Source: BJGN01 sp041159865
GTDB taxonomy: Bacteria; Bacteroidota; Bacteroidia; Chitinophagales; Saprospiraceae
Length of the DNA: 64,000 nt
Direction of reading: 5' to 3'
Assembly (NCBI GenBank): GCA_041159865.1
Contig: JBEAXK010000121.1
Coordinates: 1 to 64,000 of the forward strand
Part shown: positions 8,566 to 18,748 of the stretch, in pieces
How the letters are laid out: every line of letters starts with the position of its first letter
Position numbering within the stretch: position 1 is the first letter of the stretch
Position numbers and translations under genes: made by a program
The notes under the pieces: model-generated
Seen by the model: only the letters and a program-made list of their open reading frames with translations
Told to the model about the DNA's origin: nothing
Databases searched by the model: none

Positions 8566-10059
8566 CTATTTAAAGGCAATTTCATTTTGCTTTAGTTCAT
8601 TTTTAAATTGATTAATATTCCCCATTTCCTTATGAATTAAAGTGAGTTCTATTCCGGCTATTTGTGCAAAATCCTGTAATATTTTTGTACTTATATTTTG
8701 GCTATAAACTGTGTGGTGAGCGCCTCCAGCCAGTAACCATGCAGTGCAAGCCATTTCCATATTGGGTAAAGGCTTCCATAATACTCTGGCGACGGGTAGA
8801 TTGGGTAATGTATGAAGGGGAGTAACGGCTTCCACTTCATTTACTAGAAGACGGAATCTATGACCAAGATCTATCAGAGATGCATTCAACGCTTTTCCTC
8901 CAATGACATTGAAAACTAGTCTGACTGGATCAGATTTTCCACCGATACCTAAGGGATGTATTTCACAAGAGGCCTTTTCATGAGCAATACTAGGACAAAT
9001 TTCCAACATGTGTGCACCTAATACCATTTCATTATTAGGCTCAAAATGATAAGTGTAATCTTCCATAAAAGAATTTCCACCTGCTAATCCAAGACCCATG
9101 GTTTTCATTGCCCGTAATAGGGCTGCCGTTTTCCAATCACCTTCAGCGCCAAATCCAAATCCTTTTTGCATTAAACGCTGAACCGCTATGCCTGGCAGTT
9201 GTGTCAATCCATGTAAATCTTCAAAAGTGGTTGTAAACCCCTTATAATGTCCCTTAGTCAAAAAATAAGTTAATCCTAACTCTATTTTTGCAGCCTCTCT
9301 GAGTGATTGGTAAAGAATACCTTCTTTTTCCAGTGATTTTGATAAATGATATTCATTTTTGTAAACTTCACATAAATCGTCTATTTCCGATTGTCTAACC
9401 TGTTCGATTTCAGAAACTAAATCACCAATACCATGAGTATTTACATGAAAACCAAACTTTATTTGGGCCTCCACTTTATCTCCTTCGGTAACAGCCACTT
9501 GCCTCATATTATCACCAAAACGCACAAATTGGGCATTCTGAAGATCGTGCCAACCTAATATTGCCCTGCTCCAGTCATTTAATTGATCGGATACACGCTC
9601 ATTTTTCCAATGTCCCACAATTACCTTTCGAGGTATTTTCATTCGAGAGAGAATGTATCCAAATTCACGGTCTCCATGTGCTGATTGATTTAGATTCATA
9701 AAATCCATGTCAATTTCTTTCCATGGGATATCACGATTGAATTGAGTATGGAGGTGGCATAATGGTTTCTGTAAAATCTGTAAGCCGTTAATCCACATTT
9801 TTGAAGGTGAAAAAGTATGCATCCATGTGATGATACCTATACAATTTCGATTATAATTTACCTCGAGGATTAGGTTGTAAATTTCTTCCGTCGTTTTAAG
9901 AATAGGTTTAAATAAAATTTTTACTGGTATATTCTCATTATTTGAAAGGGAATTAGCAATGGTTTGTGCATTTTTCTCAACTTTTTCCAGTGTTTCTTGG
10001 CCATATAAATGTTGACTTCCAGTAATGAACCATATTTCTAAATTTTCCAAATTTTGCAT
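8566..10059 (-). CDS. araA: L-arabinose isomerase
   Basis: Converts L-arabinose to L-ribulose in the cytoplasm. The protein is close to the usual length of about 500 residues and opens with the family signature of WF followed by TGSQHLYG. The open frame extends to 10110, but I place the start at 10059. That gives 497 residues, aligns with the conserved N-terminus, and lies 4 bases after the araD stop instead of overlapping it by 47 bases. Last gene of an araB-araD-araA operon. Confidence 0.95.
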   Translation of the reverse strand: MQNLENLEIWFITGSQHLYGQETLEKVEKNAQTIANSLSNNENIPVKILFKPILKTTEEIYNLILEVNYNRNCIGIITWMHTFSPSKMWINGLQILQKPLCHLHTQFNRDIPWKEIDMDFMNLNQSAHGDREFGYILSRMKIPRKVIVGHWKNERVSDQLNDWSRAILGWHDLQNAQFVRFGDNMRQVAVTEGDKVEAQIKFGFHVNTHGIGDLVSEIEQVRQSEIDDLCEVYKNEYHLSKSLEKEGILYQSLREAAKIELGLTYFLTKGHYKGFTTTFEDLHGLTQLPGIAVQRLMQKGFGFGAEGDWKTAALLRAMKTMGLGLAGGNSFMEDYTYHFEPNNEMVLGAHMLEICPSIAHEKASCEIHPLGIGGKSDPVRLVFNVIGGKALNASLIDLGHRFRLLVNEVEAVTPLHTLPNLPVARVLWKPLPNMEMACTAWLLAGGAHHTVYSQNISTKILQDFAQIAGIELTLIHKEMGNINQFKNELKQNEIAFK

Positions 10060-10063
10060 GTTA

Positions 10064-10768
10064 CTATTTTTCTTGTCCATAATAGGAATCTGGTCCATGT
10101 TTTCTCTCATAGTGTTTTTGAATCAATGAGGTTTTTAACAAGGGACTTTTTGGATTAATTTGTTCTGTTAACCAGGCCATTTTAGCTATTTCTTCTAAAA
10201 CAGCAGCATTATATACCGCTTTTTTTGCATTTTTCCCCCAGGTAAAAGGAGCATGATTTCCAACCAAAATCATCTCAACTTCTTCATAATTCAATTTTGA
10301 ATCATTGAAATGATTCATTATTTGAAATCCGGTTTCATACTCATAATTGCCATGAATCATTTCGTCATCCATAGGAGGTGCCGAGGGTATATTAACTGTT
10401 AAATGATCTGCATGCGTTGTTCCATAAATGGGTATTTCTCTCTGTGCTTGAGCCCAGGCTGTTGCATAAGTAGAATGTGTATGTACAATACTGCCAATAT
10501 TTTGCCAGTATTTATATAGTACAGCATGTGTTTGGGTATCAGAAGAAGGCCTGTATTTTCCTTCTATAATTTGACCATCGAAATCTACAATCACCATTTT
10601 TTTTGGGGTTAACTCCTCATAAGGTATTCCACTTGGTTTTATGGCGAATACACCTTTTTTTCTATCGGACACACTCACATTTCCAAAGGTAAAAAGAACC
10701 AGGCCTAAGGCGGGTAATTGCATATTCGCTCTATAGGCTTCCTTCTTTAAATCACTATATAATCCCAT
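10064..10768 (-). CDS. araD: L-ribulose-5-phosphate 4-epimerase
   Basis: Class II aldolase-fold enzyme of 234 residues that epimerises L-ribulose 5-phosphate to D-xylulose 5-phosphate, linking arabinose to the pentose phosphate pathway. It has the conserved N-terminal GNVS segment, KPSG, and the zinc-ligand VHTHS motif with a later THADH segment. It lies 4 bases downstream of araB and directly upstream of araA. The length matches the E. coli enzyme. Confidence 0.95.
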   Translation of the reverse strand: MGLYSDLKKEAYRANMQLPALGLVLFTFGNVSVSDRKKGVFAIKPSGIPYEELTPKKMVIVDFDGQIIEGKYRPSSDTQTHAVLYKYWQNIGSIVHTHSTYATAWAQAQREIPIYGTTHADHLTVNIPSAPPMDDEMIHGNYEYETGFQIMNHFNDSKLNYEEVEMILVGNHAPFTWGKNAKKAVYNAAVLEEIAKMAWLTEQINPKSPLLKTSLIQKHYERKHGPDSYYGQEK

Positions 10769-10772
10769 GTAT

Positions 10773-12437
10773 TTAAGGTTGATTTTCTAAAAATGCACCT
10801 AATTTTTGATATTTTAAGTATCTTTTATGATAAATAACTGTTTTTTCCTTATTTGGGAAATATTCTGTTTCAAATCCTGGGCCCATCGCTAACATAGCAT
10901 GTTCAATATTTGAATATATTCCAGCGGCAGTAGCTGCAAACATGGCAGCACCTAAAGCACAGGTTTGCTCACTTTTATGAATTTTTATTGGCATGTTTAA
11001 GACATCAGACATCATTTGCATGATAAATGTCGATTTTTTTGCTACACCTCCTAAACCAATGATTCCTTTAACCGAAATTCCTTCACTTCTGAAACGTTCA
11101 ACAATTGCTTTTGCTCCAAAACAGGTCGCTTCAACGAATGCATGGAAAATTTGTACAGCATCGGAACCTAAATTTAAATGGGTAATTGCTCCCTCCAGAC
11201 TTTGGTTTGCATCAGGTGTTCTTCGTCCATTTAACCAGTCAATAGCTAGAGCCGATGTTTTTTCTAAGGGTAATTCATTGGCTTGTAGTGACAGTTTATT
11301 TATAAAATTTGAATCTAGGGATTGTATTAATGCCCTCTTCTGATCTGTGGATAAAATGTCAGATTCTTCAATAATTTGTATGGACGGCTTGAGTAGCATG
11401 TTTTTAAACCAGGCATATACATCACCAAATGCAGATTGGCCAGCTTCCAGACCGTATAAGCCAGGAATAATGGACCCCATTACCTGTCCGCAAATTCCTT
11501 TAACACACTTATTATTCAAGTCTTGAGATGAAACAACCATCATATCACAAGTGGATGTGCCCATTACTTTACTTAGAAAAAATGGTTCTATCTGGCCTCC
11601 AACAGCACCAACATGGGCGTCAAAAGCACCAATGCCGATGGTTACATCAAGAGGAAGGCCTAATTTTTCCGACCATTCTTTTGAGATAATACCTGCTGAA
11701 CAATCAGTTGTATAGGTTTTTTTAGACAAATTCTCCGTAAATCCATCCAATAGTGGATCAATTGCTTTAAAGAATTCATTTGGCGGATAACCACTAAATG
11801 ATTCTGACCATAACGCTTTATGACCAGCTGCACAAATGCCTCGTTTTAAATCTTTCAAGTTTTTTCCACCTGTTAATACAAAAGGCATCCAGTCACAATG
11901 TTCCACAAAACTGGCTATCTTAGACCTTACTTTTTCATCTATTTTTAAAATATGTAGTAGTTTTGCCCAAAACCATTCGGAGGAATATATCCCGCCAACA
12001 TATCTCAAATAATTTGTATTACTTTGTCTGTTATAATAATTGATAGCCTCCGCTTCCTCAATACTGGTATGATCTTTCCATAAGATAAACATGGCATTTG
12101 GATTATCAGCAAATTCGGGAAGTAACGAAAGTGGTGTACCTGATTCATCAACGGCAATAGGCGTTGAACCTGTTGTATCTATGGAAATACTCTTTATATT
12201 TTTAATAATTTCTTCACTAAGTCCTTGAAGACAAGCTTTAATGGTATAGGTTAAACCTTCCAGATAATCAAGCGGATGTTGTCGAAACTGGTTCAAACCT
12301 GGCTGACAAAAAAGCTGATTTTTCCAACGCGGATAATAAAAAACGGAGGTGGCTATTTCATCTCCATTCAGTGCATTTACCAGCAGTGAACGGACTGAAT
12401 CAGTACCAAAATCTATACCGAAAACATATTTATTCAT
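10773..12437 (-). CDS. araB: Ribulokinase
   Basis: FGGY-family sugar kinase of 554 residues that phosphorylates L-ribulose with ATP. It opens with the phosphate-binding GIDFGTDSVR and has the C-terminal GLGGVAKKS nucleotide-binding segment. First gene of araB-araD-araA, followed by araD after 4 bases. An exact TAnnTTTG element lies about 32 bases upstream. No AraC-type or GntR-type regulator and no arabinose transporter are adjacent, so control and uptake are encoded elsewhere. Confidence 0.95.
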   Translation of the reverse strand: MNKYVFGIDFGTDSVRSLLVNALNGDEIATSVFYYPRWKNQLFCQPGLNQFRQHPLDYLEGLTYTIKACLQGLSEEIIKNIKSISIDTTGSTPIAVDESGTPLSLLPEFADNPNAMFILWKDHTSIEEAEAINYYNRQSNTNYLRYVGGIYSSEWFWAKLLHILKIDEKVRSKIASFVEHCDWMPFVLTGGKNLKDLKRGICAAGHKALWSESFSGYPPNEFFKAIDPLLDGFTENLSKKTYTTDCSAGIISKEWSEKLGLPLDVTIGIGAFDAHVGAVGGQIEPFFLSKVMGTSTCDMMVVSSQDLNNKCVKGICGQVMGSIIPGLYGLEAGQSAFGDVYAWFKNMLLKPSIQIIEESDILSTDQKRALIQSLDSNFINKLSLQANELPLEKTSALAIDWLNGRRTPDANQSLEGAITHLNLGSDAVQIFHAFVEATCFGAKAIVERFRSEGISVKGIIGLGGVAKKSTFIMQMMSDVLNMPIKIHKSEQTCALGAAMFAATAAGIYSNIEHAMLAMGPGFETEYFPNKEKTVIYHKRYLKYQKLGAFLENQP

Positions 12438-12468
12438 AGTAATTTATCTGAAAATGAATACCATTAAA

Positions 12469-12476
12469 CAAAGCTA
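12469..12476 (-). promoter_or_regulatory. -7 promoter element for araBDA
   Basis: On the minus strand the sequence reads TAGCTTTG, matching TAnnTTTG, 31 bases before the araB start. No TTG is seen at the usual distance, so confidence is moderate. Confidence 0.5.
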
Positions 12477-12573
12477 AAATACTAAAATTAAAGAAGGATT
12501 CCCATTTTAATCTCTCCAATATTTGCTTCTTAGAATCTGCCATAAGTCTTATAAAAGAGCTGCTTTTGGCTGA

Positions 12574-12593
12574 TTATACTGTATATTTATACT
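12574..12593. promoter_or_regulatory. Direct repeat TTATACT between araB and sulfatase
   Basis: TTATACT occurs at 12574-12580 and 12587-12593, a 13-bp period, just upstream of the sulfatase start at 12608 and in the divergent region with araB. Possible operator or AT-rich promoter sequence; no protein partner is known. Confidence 0.25.
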
Positions 12594-12607
12594 AAAATCT
12601 ACCTGAA

Positions 12608-13960
12608 ATGAGATATTTTTTCCTTATTTGTTTAAGCGCCATCTTATTGTCTACCCTTAAAGAAAAGAAGATTGAAAAAGAAGCATTGCCTAATATTCTG
12701 CTGATTTTAACGGATGATCAGGGGCTTCACGATGTTTCATATTACGGAACAAAAGACATAAACACCCCAAATATTGATTCCATTGCCTCCAATGGCATGA
12801 GATTCGATCAGTTTTATGCCAATTGTACGGTTTGTTCTCCAACACGAGCTTCTTTACTTTCAGGTACTTATCCCGATTATGTAGGTGTTCCTGGTGTGAT
12901 TCGTACCTTTCCGGAGGATAATTGGGGATATTTAGATCCTACCGTAAAGTTGCTGCCTCAGTACTTGAAAAAGGCAGGTTATCATACAGGAATTATTGGG
13001 AAATGGCATCTGGGATTAACCTCTCCCAATTTACCCAATGAAAAGGGATTTGACTATTTTCATGGCTGGTTAGGTGATATGATGGATGATTATTGGTTAC
13101 ATAGACGCCATGATATTAATTACATGAGGAGAAATAAGGATGTTATTGATCCAAAAGGACATGCTACCGATTTATTTACTGATTGGTCAATTGATTATAT
13201 TAAAGAGAAGAAGCAATCAAAGGAGCCATTCTTTTTATATCTGGCTTATAATGCACCTCATTTTCCAGTCCAGCCACCAAAAGAATGGTTGGAAAAAGTT
13301 AAAAAAAGAGAGCCTCAATTGCCAGAAAAAAGAGCTAACCTAGTTGCCTTTATTGAACATCTGGATGATAGGATAGGGGATGTTATTCACACTTTAAAAG
13401 AACAAGGTATGTATGAAAATACAATCATCATTTTCACAAGTGATAATGGTGGACATTTACCGGATCTGGCAAATAATGGTCCCTTTAGAGATGGAAAACA
13501 AAGTATGTATGAGGGTGGTTTAAGAGTTCCTACCTGTATATCATGGCCTTCTAAAATTAAAAAGAGAGGTATTTCAAATACAAATTGGTTATCCATGGAT
13601 TTATTTCCTACATTATTAGAGGTTGCCAGGTTAAATCCTGATACTGTTTTGGAGAGTAAAAGTATGCTGGGTGAATTGAAAAACCAGGATTTCTTTAAAG
13701 AAGAAATTCGACCTTTTTATTTTACTCGAAGAGAGGGAGGAAACGCCTATAATGGTTCTTGCAGTTATGCGTTAAGATATGGTGACTGGAAATTAGTAAG
13801 GAATAAACCTGGTTCACCCATGGAACTGTTTAATTTAAAGTCAGATCCTTTCGAAAAATTAAATGTTATAAATGAAAACGCAAAAATATATGCTGACTTG
13901 AATAAACGTCTGATGCAACACATACAAAAAGCCGGCAAAATTCCCTGGCAAAAACCTTAA
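12608..13960 (+). CDS. Type I sulfatase (Cys type)
   Basis: Second S1-family sulfatase in the window, 450 residues. LTDDQG at 34-39 supplies metal ligands and the formylglycine site is C76 in CSPTR (76-80). It also has the GKWHLG motif and TSDNGGH. A hydrophobic N-terminus (residues 2-16) suggests export, although no clear cleavage site is visible. It is divergent from araB and followed by a bidirectional terminator, so it is probably transcribed alone. It is paralogous to, not a copy of, the 6218-7747 sulfatase. Substrate unknown; its neighbours fit carbohydrate sulfates. Confidence 0.9.
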   Translation: MRYFFLICLSAILLSTLKEKKIEKEALPNILLILTDDQGLHDVSYYGTKDINTPNIDSIASNGMRFDQFYANCTVCSPTRASLLSGTYPDYVGVPGVIRTFPEDNWGYLDPTVKLLPQYLKKAGYHTGIIGKWHLGLTSPNLPNEKGFDYFHGWLGDMMDDYWLHRRHDINYMRRNKDVIDPKGHATDLFTDWSIDYIKEKKQSKEPFFLYLAYNAPHFPVQPPKEWLEKVKKREPQLPEKRANLVAFIEHLDDRIGDVIHTLKEQGMYENTIIIFTSDNGGHLPDLANNGPFRDGKQSMYEGGLRVPTCISWPSKIKKRGISNTNWLSMDLFPTLLEVARLNPDTVLESKSMLGELKNQDFFKEEIRPFYFTRREGGNAYNGSCSYALRYGDWKLVRNKPGSPMELFNLKSDPFEKLNVINENAKIYADLNKRLMQHIQKAGKIPWQKP

Positions 13961-13961
13961 A

Positions 13962-14005
13962 CAAAAAAAAAGCCATTAGAACATAATCTAATGGCTTTTT
14001 TTACT
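13962..14005. terminator. Bidirectional terminator
   Basis: A 14-bp stem, AAAAAGCCATTAGA (13967-13980) with TCTAATGGCTTTTT (13987-14000), has A-rich and T-rich flanks. It serves the sulfatase and the convergent ThuA/dehydrogenase gene. Confidence 0.9.
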
Positions 14006-14020
14006 TAAGAATAAAGTTAA

Positions 14021-17000
14021 TTATTCTGTTTTAAATTCAATATTCACTAAGGCAGCAGAAGGTTCACCCTCCTTTATTGGTTTTGTAACAAAGAAAACGT
14101 GGTGTTTTTTCTTATCTGTAACAGGGGATATTTTCATTTCAGCAGTACCAAAGAAGGGTGGTTTATTTCCATTCGATGCTAACTTAAAAGAAGTATTTCC
14201 TATTACTTTTCCGGTAGGACTATCTAATCGAGCCTCAATAGTATATCCATTTTTACTTGATTCTTGTCCTGCACCTGCAATTTGCAAAGTAACGATTTGG
14301 GTTAAATCGAGGTTTTCAAAAGCAAAAGATGCTTCTGTTGAAGGAAACAACATCAGGGTTTGACCACCATATTTCATGATACTAAATCCATTGAGATTTT
14401 TTGCCTGATCCATCCCAATTTTAGGGCTTTTTAAAACGACAGATCCATTTCCACTTAAGGGTTTAGATTCTTTCCCACCTCTGTCCGTAAAGCTGGCATT
14501 TAATACAAACATGCCACTTTCACTATAAGTTTTGCCCAATAAAGGATTTAATACATTTCCTTTAGCAGGTAAGGAGGGCTTTGGACCTTCCTTTTGTCCA
14601 AGTGATAGGATATAAGAAATGATTTTCTGAGCATCATCATTCTTTAGTTCTGAATTAGCAGGCATAACTGTTTCACCCCAAACACCTGAACCACCTTTTT
14701 GGATTTTATTCAACAAATAGGTTGTTATATTGGGAGTACGCCTATATTTTTTAGCAATATCTGTAAATGATGGTCCAATAGAAGGTTCATCCGTTTTATG
14801 ACATGTAATACAGGTTAAGGTATTTACAATACTTTTTCCAATAATAGCATCAGCAACAATTAAATGTCCCTTTGAAGCTTCAGCCTGATCTAATCCTGAA
14901 ACATAGTCAGCTGAAACATAAAGGGATGAGATATTTTTAGATGCTTTTTTATCATCCGCATCCTTAATATTCACAGAATATTCAACTGGTTTATCGGGGA
15001 AATAAAAGGTTTTATTACTTAATACATCAATGGAGACCTCGGGTGCAATATTACCTGCATAAACAGATATAAGTCCGCTTTTTGCTGATAAATTTCCTGT
15101 GTCACTTACCTTTACCTGAACATCATAATCTCCAATTTCTTTGAAAGTATAGGTTAAAGTAGGGACTTTTGTTTCAATGGTTTGTCCATTACCTAAGTCC
15201 CAGGAATAGGTTAAAGCATCGTTTTCAGGATCACTTGAAGTAACGGAAAAAGTAGCAACAAAAGGTAATGCGCCAGATGTTTTGTCCACTTTTATATTTT
15301 TTACCACAGGAGATCTGTTGCCTGCGTTATAATCGATTCTTGATAATGCGGCATCCATATTTTTTGCAAACCAGCCATTACCATATTCTAGCGCATAAAA
15401 CCGTCCATCTGGACCAATTTCTAAATCAATGAGTGCATTAAATTTAGTAGATCCCATAAATGGCTCCATTTTATCGAAATCACCATTTGGAAGCATTGTT
15501 ACAGCTTTGATCCAACCTCTGATCCATTCGTAAGGAAAAAATTTACCATCATAATAAGATGGATACCTTGTGGCTTCAGGGTACATATCACTGTAATATA
15601 CAGGTCCAGCCATTGCATTTCTACCCCCTGTACCAACGGATGGAAAATCAGGTGAAGCTTCATATGGATACCATATGAAGGCAGGTTGTGCTGGGGGTAA
15701 TTCTCTGATACCCGTGTTATTTCTAGAGTTATTTACTGGTTTTTTAGGATCAAAGGTTATTCCTGTTTCTCCAGTAATAAAATTATATTCTGCATAAGCA
15801 TAGTTGTTTCCAACGAAATAGGGCCAACCAAAATTACCTGCTTTTCTGGCTTGATTTACTTCGTCATAACCTCTTGGACCCCTGGTTTTTAAACTATCGA
15901 CATTGGAGTCTGGTCCCACTTCTCCCCAATATAAATATCCATTTTTTTGATCGATAGAAATTCTGTATGGATTTCTATTCCCCTGAACATATATTTCAGG
16001 TCTGGTCTTTGGCGTACCTACCGGATAAAGATTTCCTTCAGGAATATCGTAAGTTCCATCTGCATTTACTTTAATACGTAAAATTTTCCCTCTTAAATCA
16101 TTACTGTTTCCAGAGGCTCTTCTGGCATCGTATTGTTCAAAACCTGGTCTGTCATCTAAAGGAGCAAACCCGCGTAAAACCAGTTTTTCGTTAGGTTGAT
16201 TAAACGGAGTGGAATTATCACCTGTGGAAAGGTACAATAATCCATTTTTATCGAAGGCGATAGAACCTCCGGTGTGGCAACAAATATTTCGTTGAGAGTT
16301 AACTTCCAAAATAATTTTCTCAGACCCCATATCCCATTTATCGTTTTTAAACGTAAACCTGGATAGCCTGTTTACAGATTTTTCACCTGAAGGGGCATAA
16401 TAAACATAAACATATCCATTGGATGCATAATCAGGATCTTTTTGAATACCCATTAATCCTTCTTCTGCATTCACGCCAGGGGTCTCGGTTTTCCAATAAA
16501 CATCTAATTTAACAATCTCATTGGCTACATCACTTCCATTTTTATATAATAAAATTTCGCCCCTTCTTTGTGAAATAAGAATATCAAAATTGGGGAGAAT
16601 AGTCATTTCAGTTGGTTCTGTAAACCCACCATTTACCAATAATTTTTTCTCGAATCTATTCTCTTCTGGAACTCTTTTTGTTTTTGCTTTGCCATAATTT
16701 AATGGCTTATTATCGCCAATAGCATATTTAATTCCACCTAATAAGTGGTTTAGAAACAACTCCTCGCTAAAAGATTCTTTCGTATGACCTCCTGCTGTAT
16801 AAAAAGCCCTACCACCGTCAAATTCATGAAACCATGCAATCGGGTGATTACCCATTTTGAAACCACCCTGGTAGCTACTTTCATCTAATTTCATTAAGAT
16901 ATTAAGATTGGGATATAATTTTTTGTAGCTATACCATTCATCTGTTCTTTCCCAGATATCAGGAAGATTATTCGTTGAAATATGTGTTTTATCAGTTACC

Positions 17001-17470
17001 TGAACTTTCCCTTTTTGTACATTGGGATGGGGATCATTAATACCTGGGTGGTCTAAAAATTGTCCCCCTGCAAGTCTGTTATACCAGCCCCATTCATACT
17101 CTGTGTCAGCAGCTGCGTGAACCCCAACATATCCTCCTCCAGCCTGAATGTATCTCTCGAAATCAGCTTCCTGGTAATTGTTTAGAACATCACCCGTAGT
17201 GCTTAACCAAATAACTGCATCGTATTGAGAAAGATTTTCTTCATTTATTTTGGTAGCATCATTGGTCACATCAACGGTAAATCCATTGGCAGCTCCCAAT
17301 TTCTTAATAGCAGCAATACCATCTGGAATAGATTCATGCACGAAACCTGCCGTTTTACTAAAAATTAAAACCTTAGGTGGTTCATTTTGAAACAGCATAG
17401 TAAATTGACCCATAAATAGCACACCAAGCACTAAAAAAGGAGTTTTTAAGAGATAAAGTAGATTCATCAT
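14021..17470 (-). CDS. Secreted ThuA / sugar dehydrogenase / PKD / cytochrome c multidomain protein
   Basis: A 1149-residue exported protein. The N-terminal membrane segment is followed by a ThuA-like domain (about 30-250, with VGVHAAADTEY), then a six-bladed glucose/sorbosone dehydrogenase domain (about 270-730, with the NRNPYR segment), a PKD domain (about 740-830), a cytochrome c domain with CITCH near residue 890 and a distal Met in VMPAN, and a C-terminal beta-sandwich-like part of about 150 residues. The layout suggests periplasmic sugar oxidation with the electron passed to the fused haem; this is inference. The frame is open to 17482 from a TTG, but ATG at 17470 gives a better signal sequence. 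No type IX sorting domain is visible. Confidence 0.88.
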   Translation of the reverse strand: MMNLLYLLKTPFLVLGVLFMGQFTMLFQNEPPKVLIFSKTAGFVHESIPDGIAAIKKLGAANGFTVDVTNDATKINEENLSQYDAVIWLSTTGDVLNNYQEADFERYIQAGGGYVGVHAAADTEYEWGWYNRLAGGQFLDHPGINDPHPNVQKGKVQVTDKTHISTNNLPDIWERTDEWYSYKKLYPNLNILMKLDESSYQGGFKMGNHPIAWFHEFDGGRAFYTAGGHTKESFSEELFLNHLLGGIKYAIGDNKPLNYGKAKTKRVPEENRFEKKLLVNGGFTEPTEMTILPNFDILISQRRGEILLYKNGSDVANEIVKLDVYWKTETPGVNAEEGLMGIQKDPDYASNGYVYVYYAPSGEKSVNRLSRFTFKNDKWDMGSEKIILEVNSQRNICCHTGGSIAFDKNGLLYLSTGDNSTPFNQPNEKLVLRGFAPLDDRPGFEQYDARRASGNSNDLRGKILRIKVNADGTYDIPEGNLYPVGTPKTRPEIYVQGNRNPYRISIDQKNGYLYWGEVGPDSNVDSLKTRGPRGYDEVNQARKAGNFGWPYFVGNNYAYAEYNFITGETGITFDPKKPVNNSRNNTGIRELPPAQPAFIWYPYEASPDFPSVGTGGRNAMAGPVYYSDMYPEATRYPSYYDGKFFPYEWIRGWIKAVTMLPNGDFDKMEPFMGSTKFNALIDLEIGPDGRFYALEYGNGWFAKNMDAALSRIDYNAGNRSPVVKNIKVDKTSGALPFVATFSVTSSDPENDALTYSWDLGNGQTIETKVPTLTYTFKEIGDYDVQVKVSDTGNLSAKSGLISVYAGNIAPEVSIDVLSNKTFYFPDKPVEYSVNIKDADDKKASKNISSLYVSADYVSGLDQAEASKGHLIVADAIIGKSIVNTLTCITCHKTDEPSIGPSFTDIAKKYRRTPNITTYLLNKIQKGGSGVWGETVMPANSELKNDDAQKIISYILSLGQKEGPKPSLPAKGNVLNPLLGKTYSESGMFVLNASFTDRGGKESKPLSGNGSVVLKSPKIGMDQAKNLNGFSIMKYGGQTLMLFPSTEASFAFENLDLTQIVTLQIAGAGQESSKNGYTIEARLDSPTGKVIGNTSFKLASNGNKPPFFGTAEMKISPVTDKKKHHVFFVTKPIKEGEPSAALVNIEFKTE

Positions 17471-17685
17471 TTGAAAATTCAATGTTTACAGGGTTTAATG
17501 GGCCTAAAGTAAGCATAATTTTTAAAAAATATTAGATTCTTTCCATTAAATACATTTGTTCAAAGTTTATGTGTTTATTAGCATACTTTAAAAATTAGAT
17601 GTCCTATTAGATTTTAAAAAAGTGATTTAAACCTTATTTTTACCTTTTAATCGTACTTTTAATTTTTAGTATAATTTATAATAAA

Positions 17686-18738
17686 GTGATAACACATAGA
17701 GAAAAGGCCATTATTTTAACACTGAATACTTTTGATAAGCTTGATGCCAAGACTGCTCACGGCTTGATACGAGGAACCCAAAGGTTCGAAATATTGGCGG
17801 TAGTGGATAGTAAGAATTATGGAGTAGATGCTGGGGAAAAGTTAGATGGTATCCCGAGAAATATTCCAATATTAGCTTCTGTTCATGAGGCTGTTCATTC
17901 ATTTCCTGATGCTTCAGTAGCCATAATAGGTATTGCTACTCATGGCGGGGTCATCCCTATTGATTTAGAAATAATTTTAATTGAATGTTTGAAAAATGGA
18001 TTGTCTTTAGTGAATGGGTTACATGAGTTTTTGTCAGAAAAACCTCATTTTGTCGATCTTGCAACACAACATAATGCCTATTTAAAAGATGTTAGAAAAC
18101 CAAAAAGCAGAAAGGATTTAAGCTTTTGGACAGGTCGGGTTAATCAGGTTTCCTGTCCCGTTATTGCAGTTATTGGAACGGATTGTGCCGTTGGCAAAAG
18201 AACAACAGCCCGACTTTTAACAGAGGCATTAAAAAATAATGGAAAGAAAGCCGAAATGATTTATACAGGTCAAACAGGCTGGTTGCAAGGTGGGAAATAT
18301 GGTTTTATTTTTGACTCTACCCTTAATGATTTTGTTTCAGGTGAACTTGAAGACGCTATCTTTAATTGTTTTAAAAATGAAAATCCTGATTTTATACTTT
18401 TAGAGGGTCAATCTGCTTTGAGAAATCCAAGTGGACCATGTGGTGCTGAGTTTTTTGTTAGTGGGAAAGCAAAGTATGCTATTCTTGTTCATGCACCTAA
18501 AAGATTTTATTATGATGATGATCCAACATGGGGTGAAATTCATTCGCTGGCCTCTGAAATTATGCTCATAAAAGCATATGGGGCGACAGTAATTGGAATC
18601 GCTCTCAATACTCAGGATTGTACATCAGAAGAAGCTGTTTTTTTTAAAAATCAATATTTTGCTCAATTTAATATTCCAGTTATTCTTCCTTTAGAGGAAG
18701 GTTTTGATCGTTTTTTACCTGTCTTATTCAATCTTTAA
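17686..18738 (+). CDS. DUF1611 family P-loop protein (DgcN-like)
   Basis: A 350-residue cytoplasmic protein of the DUF1611 family. It has an N-terminal Rossmann-like half and a C-terminal P-loop NTPase half with GTDCAVGKRTT near residues 164-174, then YTGQTGW and LLEGQSAL. Members are proposed to act with dipeptide or D-amino-acid metabolism (DgcN), but no epimerase partner is adjacent here. The only reasonable start is GTG at 17686. The EVE gene begins 10 bases after its stop, so the two are probably co-transcribed. The 203 bases upstream hold no other gene. Confidence 0.8.
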   Translation: MITHREKAIILTLNTFDKLDAKTAHGLIRGTQRFEILAVVDSKNYGVDAGEKLDGIPRNIPILASVHEAVHSFPDASVAIIGIATHGGVIPIDLEIILIECLKNGLSLVNGLHEFLSEKPHFVDLATQHNAYLKDVRKPKSRKDLSFWTGRVNQVSCPVIAVIGTDCAVGKRTTARLLTEALKNNGKKAEMIYTGQTGWLQGGKYGFIFDSTLNDFVSGELEDAIFNCFKNENPDFILLEGQSALRNPSGPCGAEFFVSGKAKYAILVHAPKRFYYDDDPTWGEIHSLASEIMLIKAYGATVIGIALNTQDCTSEEAVFFKNQYFAQFNIPVILPLEEGFDRFLPVLFNL

Positions 18739-18748
18739 TTTGTTATCA

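Noticed and set aside
5055..17470. Complete polysaccharide utilisation locus
   Set aside because: No SusC, SusD or regulator is present; the enzymes are scattered in separate transcription units.
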